Positions 36,039 to 46,997 of a stretch of DNA of 64,000 bases are shown here, piece after piece. A program made the position numbers and the translations under genes. Source of the stretch: Siphonodentalium dalli (taxonomy: Eukaryota; Mollusca; Scaphopoda; Gadilida; Siphonodentaliidae); assembly GCA_032622095.1 (NCBI GenBank), contig CP136061.1:232188944-232252943 (forward strand), in the 5' to 3' direction. Each line of letters begins with the position of its first letter. Positions within the stretch are counted from its first letter, which is position 1. The notes under the pieces are model-generated. The model did not search any database, was not told the origin of the DNA, and saw only the letters and a list, made by a program, of their open reading frames with translations.

Positions 36039-38435
36039 AAATCGATGGACTCGAAAACGACTAAGCCAATTTCGATGAAATTTGGTATTTTAGGGTATTT
36101 TCGGCCGGAGACGAACATAGGCATATTTATTTGTCCGTGCGAGGTCAACTTTTCACGTGCGGAGGTCAAATCTGTTTTTACGCCGTTTTGCGCTAATATA
36201 TTTCAGTTCGGTGCTCACAAATCGATACGATATAGCGCGAATAATAAATTGCCAGTCATATAATTTGCACGGTTAGAATCTGTGTGCCTTCATCTTTCCA
36301 ACGATATATAATATGTATGTATCCGTTTTAGTTATCTGCCTCAATTATTAGGTACAAGTGGTGCGATCTTTTATCAGGATAAAATCAATGCGTAAATTCT
36401 ATGACGTCGTCAGAGGTCATAAAGTTAGATTACGTTAACTCTCACCCTGCCGATGCATTTGACTGTGTCGCGTTAACTCATCACCGGCCGAGGTATCCGC
36501 AAATGACATTGGGCTATATATCTCGGAAACGGGTGTAGCTATCGACTTGAAATTTGGTATGTGAATGTATCTTGCCCCGGATACGAATTTTATCGGGTCG
36601 CCGAGCACGTGCGACGCCAGCTTCGCGCATGCGCAGACGAGATCTCGGAAACGGGTTGAGATATTGACTTTAAATTTGGTATGTGAATGTATCTTGCCCC
36701 GGATACGAATTTTATCGGGTCGCCGAGCACGTGCGACACCAGCTTCGCGCATGCGCAGACCAGATCTAGGAAACGGGTGGAGCAATCGACTTGAAATTTG
36801 GTTTTTTAATAGCCCGGACGAAGTCGGGTCACCTTCTAGTCTATTATATATTTTGAAAGATCTGTGTGTGTGTGTGTGTATGTGTTTGTTTGTGTGTGTG
36901 TGTGTGTGTGTGTTTGAAATCGATGGACTCGAAAACGACTAAGCCAATTTCGATGAAATTTGGTATTTTAGGGTATTTTCGGCCGGAGACGAACATAGGC
37001 ATATTTATTTGTCCGTGCGAGGTCAACTTTTCACGTGCGGAGGTCAAATCTGTTTTTACGCCGTTTTTGCGCTAATATATTTCAGTTCGGTGCTCACAAA
37101 TCGATTCGATATAGCGCGAATAATAAATTGCCAGTCATATAATTTGCACGGTTAGAATCTGTGGCGTGTCCTCTTTCCAACGATATATAATATGTATGTA
37201 TCCGTTTTAGTTATCTGCCTCAATTATTAGGTACAAGTGGTCCGATGCTTTTATCGGGATAAAATCAATGCGTAATTTCTATGACGTCGTCAGAGGTCAT
37301 AAAGTTAGATTACGTTAACTCTCACCCTGCCGATGCATTTGACTGTGTCGCGTTAACTCATCACCGGCCGAGGTATCCGCAAATGACATTGGGCTATATA
37401 TCTCGAAAACGGGTGTGGCTATCGACTTGAAATTTGGTATGTGAATGTATCTTGCCCCGGGTACGAATTTTATCGGGTCGCCGAGCACGTGCGACGCCAG
37501 CTTCGCGCATGCGCAGACGAGATCTCGAAAACGGGTTGAGATATTGAATTTAAATTTGGTATGTGAATGTATCTTGCCCCGGATACGAATTTTATCGGGT
37601 CGCCGAGCACGTGCGACACCAGCTTCGCGCATGCGCAGACCAGATCTAGGAAACGGGTGGAGCAATCGACTTGAAATTTGGTTTTTGAATAGCCCGGACG
37701 AAGTCGGGTCACCTTCTAGTCTATTATATATTTTGAAAGATCTGTGTGTGTGTGTGTGTATGTGTTTGTTTGTTTGAAATCGATGGACTCCAAAACGACT
37801 AAGCCAATTTCGATGAAATTTGGTATTTTAGGGTATTTTCGGCCGGAGACGAACATAGGCATATTTATTTGTCCGTGCGAGGTCAACTTTTCACGTGCGG
37901 AGGTCAAATCTATTTTTACGCCGTTTTTGCGCTAATATATTTCAGTTCGGTGCTCACAAATCGATTCGATATAGCGCGAATAATAAATTGCCAGTCATAT
38001 AATTTGCACGGTTAGAATCTGTGTGGCTTCATCTTTCCAACGATATATAATATGTATGTATCCGTTTTAGTTATCTGCCTCAATTATTAGGTACAAGTGG
38101 TACGGGGATCTTTTATCAGGATAAAATCACTGCGTAACTTCTATGACGTCGTCAGAGGTCATAAAGTTAGATTACGTTAACTCTCACCCTGCCGATGCAT
38201 TTGACTGTGTCGCGTTAACTCATCACCGGCCGAGGTATCCGCAAATGACATTGGGCTATATATCTCGGAAACGGGTGTAGCTATCGACTTGAAATTTGGT
38301 ATGAATTTTATCGGGTCGCCGAGCACGTGCGACACCAGCTTCGCGCATGCGCAGACCAGATCTAGGAAACGGGTGGAGCAATCGACTTGAAATTTGGTTT
38401 TTGAATAGCCCGGACGAAGTCGGGTCACCTTCTAG
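34203..38435 (-). repeat. Five tandem units of ~880 bp in reverse orientation
   Basis: Units start at 34203, 35080, 35956, 36840 and 37720 (lengths 877, 876, 884, 880, 716). Each runs from CTATTATATATTTTGAAAGA through a (GT)n stretch of variable length, GAAATCGATGGA(C/A)TC, an AACTTTTCACGTGCGGAGGTC block, TATGACGTCGTCAGAGGTCA, one or two copies of a ~124 bp sub-unit containing CTTCGCGCATGCGCAGAC, and AGCCCGGACGAAGTCGGGTC to CTTCTAG. The last unit has lost one sub-unit. Units are almost identical, so the array is recent or homogenised. Open frames in both strands of all units are artefacts of the repeat. Confidence 0.9.
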
Positions 38436-39690
38436 TTGTTTATATGTACTAATAAAATCATTTGCGTATATATCTCATATATATTTTGAAGACCTCTGTC
38501 TGTCTGTCTGTATGTCCTTTATAGAATCGAAAACGGGTTGACCGATCGAGAGCAAACTTCCTATCCAAAGGTAAAATCACACGGACACCGTCGGCGTCGC
38601 GTTTTGTAGACGCTCAGAGCACCCGTTCTCCAATCTCAGTCACACACAAACGGCACTGCGGTGGTTAATCAAGTGGTAATTTAATGAGCGTTTGTTTTTG
38701 ACGCATCGCTATAAAGAGCGTTTGTTTACCATTCAACGTTATTAGCATCTGCAGAGAGATATACGGGAACATCTAATATATAGAAACATGTGGAGCTATC
38801 GACTTGAAATTTGGTTTGTGAATGTATCTTGCCCCGGATGCGAATTTTATCGGGTCGCCGAGCCCGTGCGACGCCAGCTTCGCGCATGCGCAGACCAGAT
38901 CTCGGAAACGGGTAGAGCTATCGACTTGAATTTTTGTTTTTGAATAGCCCGGACAACGTCGGGCTCATCGGCTAGTATGATATATATTTTGGAAGATCTG
39001 TTTGTCTGTCTGTAATCGATGGACTCGAAAACGTCCGAGCCGATTTCGATGAAACTTGGTATGTGGGGTTATCTTCGACCGGGGAGTGACATGGGCCTAT
39101 TAATTTGCCCGTGCGACGTGACCTTGAAATCGGGTAATTTCAAGGTCAAACGCCCGAATATCACGGGATTTCGATGAAACTTGGTATTTGGGGGTACCTT
39201 CGGCCGGGGAGTGGCATAAACCTATTAATTTGCCCGTGCGACGTGACCTTGAAATCGGGTCATTTCAAGGTCAAACGCCCGAATATCACGGGATTTCGAT
39301 GAAACTTGGTATGTGGGGGTACTTTCGTGTGGGGAGTCTCATAAGCATATTCATTTGCCCGTGCGACGTGACTTTGACCTTGACATCGGGTCAATTGAAG
39401 GTCAAATCGCCAATTTTGATGGGATTTCTACGAAATTTTATACGTAGGGTTACTTTTGTCCACTGAGTGTTTTGGACGGGTCAAATCGTGACCCCGACCT
39501 GACATTGACCTTCAAAATGATCAATTCAAGGTCAAATCGAGTAAAACCGGATGGATTTCGACGGGCACGTTTGTCGGGTACTTTTGTCCGGGCAGTGTTT
39601 TGGACTGGTCAAATCGTGACCCCACTTGACCTTGACCTTCAAACTGGACAATTCAAGGTCAAAGTCCGGACGAAGTCGGGTCACCTTCTA

Positions 39691-39691
<1 letters not shown>
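38436..39691 (-). repeat. Two further diverged reverse blocks closing the array
   Basis: 38436-38975 ends GGACAACGTCGGGCTCATCG GCTAG and contains one sub-unit with GCGCATGCGCAG. 38976-39691 contains three tandem ~130 bp copies starting at GATTTCGATGAAACTTGGTA (about 39042, 39172 and 39294), each with GCCCGTGCGACGTGAC, then GACCTTGAC/TCAAGGTCA words like those of the forward block at 31524. It ends GACGAAGTCGGGTCACCTTC. Confidence 0.75.

Positions 39692-39738
<47 letters not shown>
39692..39738. repeat. (AT)n microsatellite
   Basis: Uninterrupted TA dinucleotide run of about 47 bp, directly at the CTAG end of the array. Confidence 0.95.
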
Positions 39739-39741
<3 letters not shown>

Positions 39742-40432
39742 TGTCTATATGGCTATGTGTGACCAAACGGCTGTACCATCGGAGCTGAGCATTTCTACAC
39801 ATGGGTCTATTGAGTCAATAGTGTCACTGACTAGGTGCCGTTGACGTCATGTTTTGTAAGTGGCACTCATGATTAATTTAATTCATTAATTAATAACATA
39901 CCTAAAACGGTTGGCCCGGAGATGAAATTTGTTTATATTGGCAAGGGGAATGTTACACGATAGGTGCCTTTGACCTCAGATGACTTAAATGAGAACTAAT
40001 AAATTATAATAACAAAGTCAAAGATAAAAAGCCTAGAATCAGCCTAGAAGATATGTTGGAAAAATTGGTACACAAGGGTAATTTGACCCGAAGAGTGTCA
40101 TGTGATAAGTGCCGTTGGGCTCATACGACTCAACGACCCAACGAGTACCATTGGAAAGGTGCCGTTGACTCTAAAGGGGGTTTTAAAAATTATAATATAT
40201 CTCAGTGATAAAGAGCGTTCCTTGTCAGCTTAGACAATATGTAGGAAAATTGATACACATGGGTCACCTGACCAGGGAATATCAGGGCGCCTTTGACCTC
40301 ATGAATTAAGTGGGTGCTAAAAAATTATATTAACATAACTGAAGGCACTAATAATTAGCAATAAAGATCGTTTATTATCAACTTAAAATATAGAGATAAC
40401 TTTATCAGGAGAATGTCACGCAATAGGTGACT
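39739..40432. repeat. Degenerate tandem repeat of ~170 bp
   Basis: Recurring words GTGCC(G/T)TTGAC, GTCA(C/T)G(T/C)GATAGGTGCC, GGTACACA(A/T)GGGT and ATTATA(A/T)TAA recur at about 39760, 39910, 40060, 40240 and 40400. The last fragment ends at the target duplication of the next element. No gene. Confidence 0.55.
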
Positions 40433-40440
40433 TTTACCGC

Positions 40441-41589
40441 CAGAGGCGGACTGGGCCAAAAAACCGGCCCAGGAAATGAATATAATACCGGATCATTTGC
40501 CGAAGGCAGTTGCCGAGGCTCGAAGCGCCGAGAATTGGTTTTCTACACTGAGAAATATTTTTCTAAACTGAGAAAGTTTTTCTACACTGAGAAAGTTTTT
40601 CTACACTGAGAAATTTTTTTCTACACTGAGAAATTTTTTCTACACTGAATTTTTTTTGTCTACACTGCATAAAATATGTTCACCAACGTGATGTTTTATT
40701 GAACAAACTAAACATTAATTCTGCCCCTATTGCACAAAATTCGTCTGAATCTTTTAAGATTCTAGAACAAATTCTGAACCCAACAAACCCTAGCGATACT
40801 AGATATATCTGCGATTTTGCTTTTGATATATTTGGAATAACGATTAAAAAATATTTTAGTTTGATTTTAAACACCGGAATTTCCCAAAAAAATGGAGAAA
40901 TGGAATTATTAGACCACTCTTTATGGGGGAGGGAGAATCTACCGAGCCTAATAACTACAGGATTTTTGGGATTTACAGCTGGGAGTTACCGTTAAAAACA
41001 GAACGAACCGAAGCTGATTGCAGAGCGCAGTATGAAAGCCAGTGTCATCATTAGTTACTGCGAACGCCATATTGTGATTGTGTATGCGTCTGATGGTACC
41101 CCCACCCCCCGAACGTCACATTATACTCACATGGGGAACCTGCAAACTTCCCAATTTAGGTAACTTCTGTCTTTCCTCGCCGGTTTTCCGCTTCTCAGGT
41201 GATATATATTTATATATATATTGGCAGTACACATTATCCGAAGTAAAACATTTTACATGTGGAATAATTTCCGAATCAATATATTCTTGTTTAGTGACGG
41301 TTCCAAATATGGTTACAATCGGGACAATCTCAGACGCCGTCGTAAATGGAATTCACTTCATGAATTTATGTGATAAGAGAGCCATCTTATTGGATACACG
41401 GCTGGTTAAACAACACATGTGGCGGCCCACGTCGGTTTCATTTGCGGCCCAACCACATATACCCCCTCCCCCCAAACCGTAAAAAACCTCGGATTCTCGC
41501 TTGATAGAAAATCACGTGGAATCATAATTTTTCCGGCCTCCGGCCCATCGGGAATTTTCCCGGTCTCCCGATCGGCCAGTCCGCCTCTG
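40441..41589. mobile_element. Non-autonomous hAT-like transposon with perfect 8 bp target duplication
   Basis: The left end reads CAGAGGCGGACTGG and the right end its complement. TTTACCGC flanks both sides (40433-40440 and 41590-41597). CAG-start ends and an 8 bp duplication are hAT hallmarks. The terminal inverted repeats extend with imperfections (CCGGCCC words at both ends). Length 1149 bp and ORFs without hAT transposase motifs make it non-autonomous. The interior carries a minisatellite at 40541-40670. Confidence 0.9.
40541..40670. repeat. Minisatellite TTTCTACACTGAGAAA, seven copies
   Basis: About 20-22 bp units of the form TTCTACACTGAGAAA(T/G)TTT in tandem, with small length changes in the T run and one CTAAACTG variant. 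Confidence 0.9.
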
Positions 41590-41597
41590 TTTACCGC

Positions 41598-42546
41598 TAT
41601 TCCAACCAAAATTGGTGTGGGGACTCGGGTACCCTGGTTGATGCACCATTACAGCGTTAGTTTGTAAAAAATTTGGATTAAACAAATTGTTTTGTTAAAT
41701 TGATCAAGGAGTTCAATCTTAAAACAAATAATCAATTTTTGGTTCGTTTTTAAATCAAAATGTTTAAACGATCAAAATATGCGCGAAGGGACCGCCGCTG
41801 AATAAAGGCTATTTCTAAGGCAGCATTCAAGCCCCCTAACACACACAGTGGGATGCCGGCACCCCCCCCCCCCCCAACGCTGAATAAATTAGCCTGTTTC
41901 AGCTAGTATACCATAAAATAGTAAGTCAAAAAGTAAGTTGCCCCAGTACCGAAATGATTGCGACTACTAATTTAGACTTCTTCGGCATCAGATTCTGTAA
42001 TTACCAATGCGTACTCACCGGTATTGATTGGAGGCGCCGTCGAAACCAATCCTAGAGCAAACATACAACATATAAATTTGTCAACGCAACTCATCATGTT
42101 TCATGGAGTATTGACATTACATGTATGGAAAACACAGAAACGTTCCAGGAGAAATGTATTCATTCACTGATCCGTTCATACGCATGCAACCGAGTATCAA
42201 ATATAGAGCTTTAGGTTGTAAAACTGCAACATTAACACTTGGGTTAGATTGCTATTTAGAAATATTCTTGTCGCGAAAGCATCTCATGATTATTATATCC
42301 AAGTAAACATTCAACGTTGAAATGACCGGATGAATTTACGGAAAACAAACTGCGAACCATGTACCCGATGCTATATATCTGGTTCGTAATATATTACTAA
42401 TAGCGATGCTATCCGTTCTAATTGGCTTCCATTTATAACTCAATACATCCTGTTTGACAAGGCTCACATAACGATAATTCGGTCACGTTGCGACATTAGT
42501 TGAAAAGAACTTCCTTGTTCTGCATGAGAAAATATTTCTATGTTAT
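41598..42546. other. No gene recognised; poly-C run near 41862
   Basis: A run of about thirteen C is present at 41862-41874. ORFs such as 42121-42306 have no family support. Confidence 0.3.
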
Positions 42547-43388
42547 GGGTGGATACACACATGCATGTAATATCTGTATGTAAAATACATGTATTTTACA
42601 TGGCCACACCAATAATTGACAACATTGATCACCTGCGCGCGAGCGGTTCATTGTTAACAGGCCAGACAAGTGAGTTGTCATAAGCGAAGTCAAACTCTCT
42701 ATTATCAGGACATTTAAGGCCAGTCCAAAACAGGTCGTCTCTTATGGATGTGGAAATTAGTTAAGTCTGTGAGATATCTGGCATTTTATTAATGCACGAA
42801 CACCAGAAGCGACATATCTGGTGTCTACAGGCTTGATATAGAACATTTTCGACCATGATGCTTGCTTGGCGTGTGGTTTCGAAAGCTTCAAATCGTTAAG
42901 GGACTTAGTTGAATGTATCGGTCGGAATAATCTGGGCAAAAAGGTACAATATAATATGTTTTACTTAAATAGCTCAGAGTTAGCCACCCCACTTTGTAGC
43001 GTTCCGGATCATATATAGCCTCAAGTCGGGGATCATATAAGCCCCTGCGTAAGAAATCCTGATAATATCCGCCATCATGTTGGGGATCATAGCCCCTGCG
43101 TTGGGGAAATCCTGGGGCCCATCACCTGTATAAAAATCAAGAGAAGACTGACAATGATTTAAACATAAAGTCCAACATTTGGGTTATCGCGCGAACAATT
43201 ATTTTAAGCGGCCTGACGACTTCGTTCAGTCAATGGCTCTCTGCACGCTCAGAGCTTGGCTCACTGTGGTCAAACATAGCCGCAATGATTGGGTTGTCAA
43301 CGGACACATATTACATGGTCGGTGTGATCCATGTAAAACGCCAAATACACGATAATTACAGAGATTACATGCATGTGTGTATCCACCC
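42547..43388 (-). mobile_element. PIF/Harbinger-like non-autonomous element, copy 3 (shorter)
   Basis: GGGTGGATACACACATGCAT starts at 42547 and the complement ends at 43388 (842 bp). Orientation is as copy 2. Flanks are TAT on both sides. Relative to copies 1 and 2 the interior is deleted, but ends and internal words such as TTTACTTAAATA (shared with copy 1 as its complement near 2260) are retained. Confidence 0.85.
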
Positions 43389-43468
43389 TATAAACCTTAA
43401 AGTTATAAATAAACGGAAAAAGTGTTGAGGTTTATGACTATGTAACTATATTCATCAGGATATCGCGC

Positions 43469-44000
43469 GTGCAAAAAATTAGAAGTTATCACATGAACTC
43501 CGAATACAACATAATTAAAGATCAAATAAAATTAGAGAATTATTTAATTAAATTACCTACAGCAGACGCAGTGAGATTGTTGAGATTTCGATGTTCAAAT
43601 CACCATCTACTAATCGAAGCGGGGTCATGGAATGATATACCGCTCAAAGATATGGTATTTAAAAAATGTAATAAAAATTATAGCCGATGAAATACCATTA
43701 TATTATGGTATGTGATGTATTGCAATGCAGTCTGAACGCCGATATTTGGAAACTGTTGCCAACTCGATAACCCCTGTGATAAATACTTACAATTTTGTAA
43801 AGTGGTGAAATAATTATATACCCTCCGGAAACTGGGTAAATATATACGGAAAATGGAACTAATATTGGATCGAAAACCACAACTATTCCACAATGACACA
43901 TCATTTACACCAATACCACCAATCAAATTTGTTATATACATGTAATTTCATATGTTCCACGTATATTTCAAGATATTTAAACGAGTTAAATAAAGAAATT
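43469..44000 (+). pseudogene. LINE ORF2 C-terminal fragment
   Basis: The plus-strand ORF 43469-43690 reads EYNIIKDQIKLENYLIKLPT then LLRFRCSNHHLLIEAGSWND. It matches the C-terminal LINE pattern LRLSSHxLxIExGRWNxIPxxxRxCKxCN. After a shift the C-rich box continues with IIADEIPLYYG, the equivalent of EIGDEFHYLLEC. Further plus-strand words (DKYLQFCKVVK) suggest the rest up to about 43900, and AAATAAAG at 43988 may be the polyadenylation region. Frameshifted and truncated. Confidence 0.6.
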
Positions 44001-44019
44001 GAAATTTAATGATATAAAC

Positions 44020-44125
44020 CAGATTCTACACAACGGGAACGTATGCCGATCATGTGAATCAGCTGACCGTCGGTAACTATAGCTACCCAAGTTTGAAGTT
44101 TGCCGTTTTGCAATCTACACCTCTG
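44020..44125. repeat. Dispersed repeat, partner of 13790-13896
   Basis: Shares AATCAGCTGACCGTCGGTAA and the following CTATAGCTACCCAAGTTTGA, same orientation as the copy at 13790. Possibly a LINE 3' remnant. Confidence 0.55.
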
Positions 44126-44423
44126 CACAGTGTGTCGATTGCAGTATGTGTTAACATAATACTATCAGATTACACACTCAGCTTCAATTCAATTAAATTT
44201 ATTTTGCTCATCATCATGAAGATATACAGAAAACATATCAGGTGTGTAAACATAAATATGATCAATGTTGTGCGCATGTGTGCGGATTGTATTGGATTGG
44301 CATACAATTTAAAATAATGCGTCAGTTATGTATAGTATATGTAAATGTATATATATGCGATAAATTAATTGAGAGAAATATAGTGCGACAACCCATGAAT
44401 TGTAAAATTCGTCCGTGGAAGCC

Positions 44424-44660
44424 TCAGGAGAGTCTAAATAGCGACAAAACCCTTCTAATGAATATGGACATATTTATGGTTTGTCTTCCTTTTCCCGAGT
44501 TGAAAAGTTCTCTCAATTTAATAGTGTTTGGATTTCGGTGAAAATGTAATGGGATGTATTTCGGTCGGAGATCATGTAATACTGGACATTTCAGAATGAT
44601 ATGCAATTCATCGCCCAGTTCTGATAGAGATATCACCCGGAGGTCGCCCTTACGCCCTGT
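44424..44660 (-). pseudogene. LINE ORF2 C-terminus joined to ORF1
   Basis: The minus strand reads LSELGDELHIILKCPVLHDL, RPKYIPLHFHRNPNT and SIFIRRVLSLF, the typical tail of ORF2 (xxEIGDExHxLxxCPxFxxxRxKYIPxxFxxxPNT...FI). In the same open frame (44930-44424) it is preceded directly by ORF1-like lysine-rich sequence, so the middle of the LINE, including endonuclease and reverse transcriptase, is missing. Confidence 0.75.
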
Positions 44661-45490
44661 CTTGAATTTTCTTGGATTTGTAGGTAATCTGTCTAGGTCG
44701 TGGCTCAGGAGGATCAGGTGAAGTGGGATTCTAGCTGTTAAGAGATTTTTTCTTTTTATTTTCTTTTTCTTTTTGGATTCCTTTCGTTTCTTTTTTGGTG
44801 GTGATGACTCACAGGATGATGATTCTGATTCTGATGGTGGTAGATTTGCGAAAATTTCTTCAATTGTGCTATTAAAACGCCTGATAGGCTCGTCTTCGTC
44901 TTCTTCCCAGTCTGGGTCGCTTTCTCTCAAGGATCCGGCGGCTTCTGCTTTTATTGAGTGCGAAGTCTCCGGCTCGGTGTATTCCGGGTCTTCGGGAGGA
45001 AGTCAGAGGGGTCCTCGTCTTCGTTTGTAATAACCTCGTCTGGCCGTGATGGTGGTGGTGATGGTGATTCCATCCCCTGGGCAGACAGGACCGGGATCTC
45101 AGCTGTATGGGCGGAGTCGACTGGTGTAGTTTCCGTCGACTTTTTCGCCTTCCATGCAGCGAGTCTTTCGGCATCTCTCTTTTTCATCGATGGTGTTTTC
45201 TTTTTCTTCTTTCTCATCTTCTGTCGAGGCTTCCGTGCTGATTCGGTAATATCCGAGTCCTTCCCGGTAGGGAGCCCTGAAAAGAGCTTTGCCGGGCCGG
45301 ACTGGAAGTCCAGAATCAGCTGGTATCCGCCTTTGTGAGCGTGGAATGACCAGCTCAGACAAGGCGTGACATGCACGGCTTCCAGCATGCTGGTGACACT
45401 AATTGGGATTAGCGGTGGCGAGTTCATCCTGAGAGGTGGCGATCCAAGCTCTCTGGAGGTCCGACTGCGAATGATGATTGATGAGTACAT
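44661..45490 (-). pseudogene. LINE ORF1-like protein, frameshifted
   Basis: A minus-strand ORF from 45490 reads GGYQLILDFQSGPAKLFSGL, then RKPRQKMRKKKKKTPSMKKR and DAERLAAWKAKK, a pattern common to ORF1 proteins of cnidarian and mollusc LINEs: a short beta-rich segment, then a basic stretch. An acid-rich, proline-rich segment follows. Near 45000 the frame shifts; the sense frame continues as EYTEPETSHSIKAEAAGSLR, then DWEEDEDEPIRRFNSTIEE and a second KKKRKESKKKKKIKRK tract. ORF1 proteins bind RNA and help retrotransposition. The joined element is an internal-deletion derivative. Confidence 0.55.
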
Positions 45491-45495
45491 GTAGT

Positions 45496-45840
45496 CTATA
45501 TCGCTCCAGTGAACATTTTGGGTTCTGGTCGATCTGCGGATTCTCTACCCGATTCCCACTTCAAATCAATTAGGACCACTGGGGAGGCCCCCATAGGGGT
45601 AGATTTCGAATAGAACTCTGGAAACCAATTGAGAGCCAGAGTCGGTTCGTTGTTTTCGCAGTAACTCAGGGGGGGGGGGGGGTCAGGAAAAAAATTACGG
45701 ATACAAGGTGGAAATTTTGTGTTTTTCAGTTTTGGGGACCCACCACCCCGGGAGCGTAAGTTTTTTTTCACCCTGGCCTGTGACACCCACCCGGGACCGT
45801 AAGTTTTTTCCACCCAGGTCTGGGACACCCACCCCCAAAA
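45496..45840. repeat. G/C-rich 42-43 bp repeat units plus poly-G
   Basis: On the plus strand two tandem units, CCGGGAGCGTAAGTTTTTTT...CTGTGACACCCAC and CCGGGACCGTAAGTTTTTTC...CTGGGACACCCAC, lie at 45751-45835. A third, diverged unit and a run of about fourteen G (45668-45682) precede them. The minus-strand ORF across it is a by-product. Related to 13610-13756. Confidence 0.55.
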
Positions 45841-46144
45841 TTGATGAAAATCATGTAAATTCTACTAAATAATGCGTCGTTGGCAGGGTAAGGGTCTATC
45901 ATTGTATCTGCACCAGAACTGAGAGAACGCTAATCAAGTACACCCACAAAAAATAAACAAACAAAGCACCTGGCTGAAAAATATGCCAACAAAACCTTTA
46001 AAAACACAAATATTTATGGTTATAAAGGTAAAATACCCACTTTAACAAGATGTGTCCCTTATTAGCAAGAGGTTAAATTATGTGCAAGTGTAAAGTAAAA
46101 ACACCATCAATTTGATTAAATAAACACAGTTCCAGTCCTCCCCC
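45841..46144. other. No feature recognised
   Basis: AT-rich stretch without a gene or repeat I can support. Confidence 0.3.
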
Positions 46145-46440
46145 AGTGGCGGATCCAGGAAATTTGAAAGAGGGGGGGGCGCCATGTATTATTATATATA
46201 TGATGCATAGCATCATCCGAGCTGCGAAGCGGCGAGTGGGGAAGAGCAGGAGAGGGGGTTTAACCCCTTTCTCGTAGGTGGGGGTCCGGGGAATTTTTTT
46301 TGTATACTACATTCAAAACGACGTGTTTTCCTGTGTTCTGGACCCCCCCCCCCCCTGAGTAACTCTCAATATGTCGGTGTGAGAGGGTGCATGAGTTGGT
46401 TTCTTGACCAATGGCGGCTCCTCTACCCGACCCACACGTC
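46145..46440 (+). mobile_element. Probable truncated hAT-like element
   Basis: CAGTGGCGGATCCAGGAAAT at 46145 is a classic hAT-type terminus. G-rich sequence follows, with a run of about fourteen C at 46342. The matching right terminus and target duplication were not found nearby. 46440-46560 repeats words of 45580-45670 (GGATTTCGAATAG-A-TCTG), so the two may be parts of one older repeat. Confidence 0.5.
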
Positions 46441-46817
46441 ATATGACTTATAGCTAGCCCCCTGGGAGTGACCGAGAGGGACGGATTTCGAATAGGATTC
46501 TGAATAGTACGCCAAAATCCAATTAGCCAATTGGCTGTCGTTGTCTTGATGCGATGGGTTTGCTATTCATGCATTTGGGCTAAGCATATATGACATAGCA
46601 GTGTTTGTCTTCATATATGATCAAGTTGTATGTACTAATGTTTTCTCCATGTATGGGACCGTGACCGCGTGTAGTATCGACTCGGGTAACAAAGAACGAT
46701 GACAAAACCCAACCAGCCCCGGATATAATCTGCGTATTATATCCCTTTGCGATATTGTGAAGTTATTTTTATGAAGGCCTACACTCAAAAGTGTTATGTT
46801 ATTGGCTGAAGTGGGCC

Positions 46818-46997
46818 ATATAATATATGGAATTGAACGACAGTCAATCACTAATTGCCACCATTATCGTTAGATCTATATATATGCATGTAGAACATGA
46901 TATGTAAAGTTTGGAATGTCCTGCGTATTTATTTTCCTATATACTATATACATTAACAAACTGTATTTGACTTATTCTATATACATGTAATATATAA
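46818..46997. repeat. Direct repeat, left copy (partner 49566-49745)
   Basis: About 180 bp starting GGAATTGAACGACAGTCAAT and ending near TAATATATAA, closely matching 49566-49745. The left copy is interrupted at its end by Harbinger-like copy 4. Confidence 0.8.

Noticed and set aside
33259-38541. Many ORFs of 60-200 codons on both strands (such as MTSAREKLTSHGQ... and MYLAPDTNFIGSP...)
   Set aside because: They recur once per 880 bp repeat unit, in both strands at once, with (GT)n-coded stretches; they are by-products of the array rather than genes.
31524-39691. Helitron interpretation of CTAG ends with hairpin
   Set aside because: CTAG is at both block borders, blocks are tandem, and no 5' TC / 3' CTRR asymmetry or Rep-helicase sequence is visible.
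44773-45338. Plus-strand ORFs opposite the LINE ORF1
   Set aside because: Low-complexity shadows (poly-Phe, poly-Ser) of the lysine- and acid-rich minus-strand protein.
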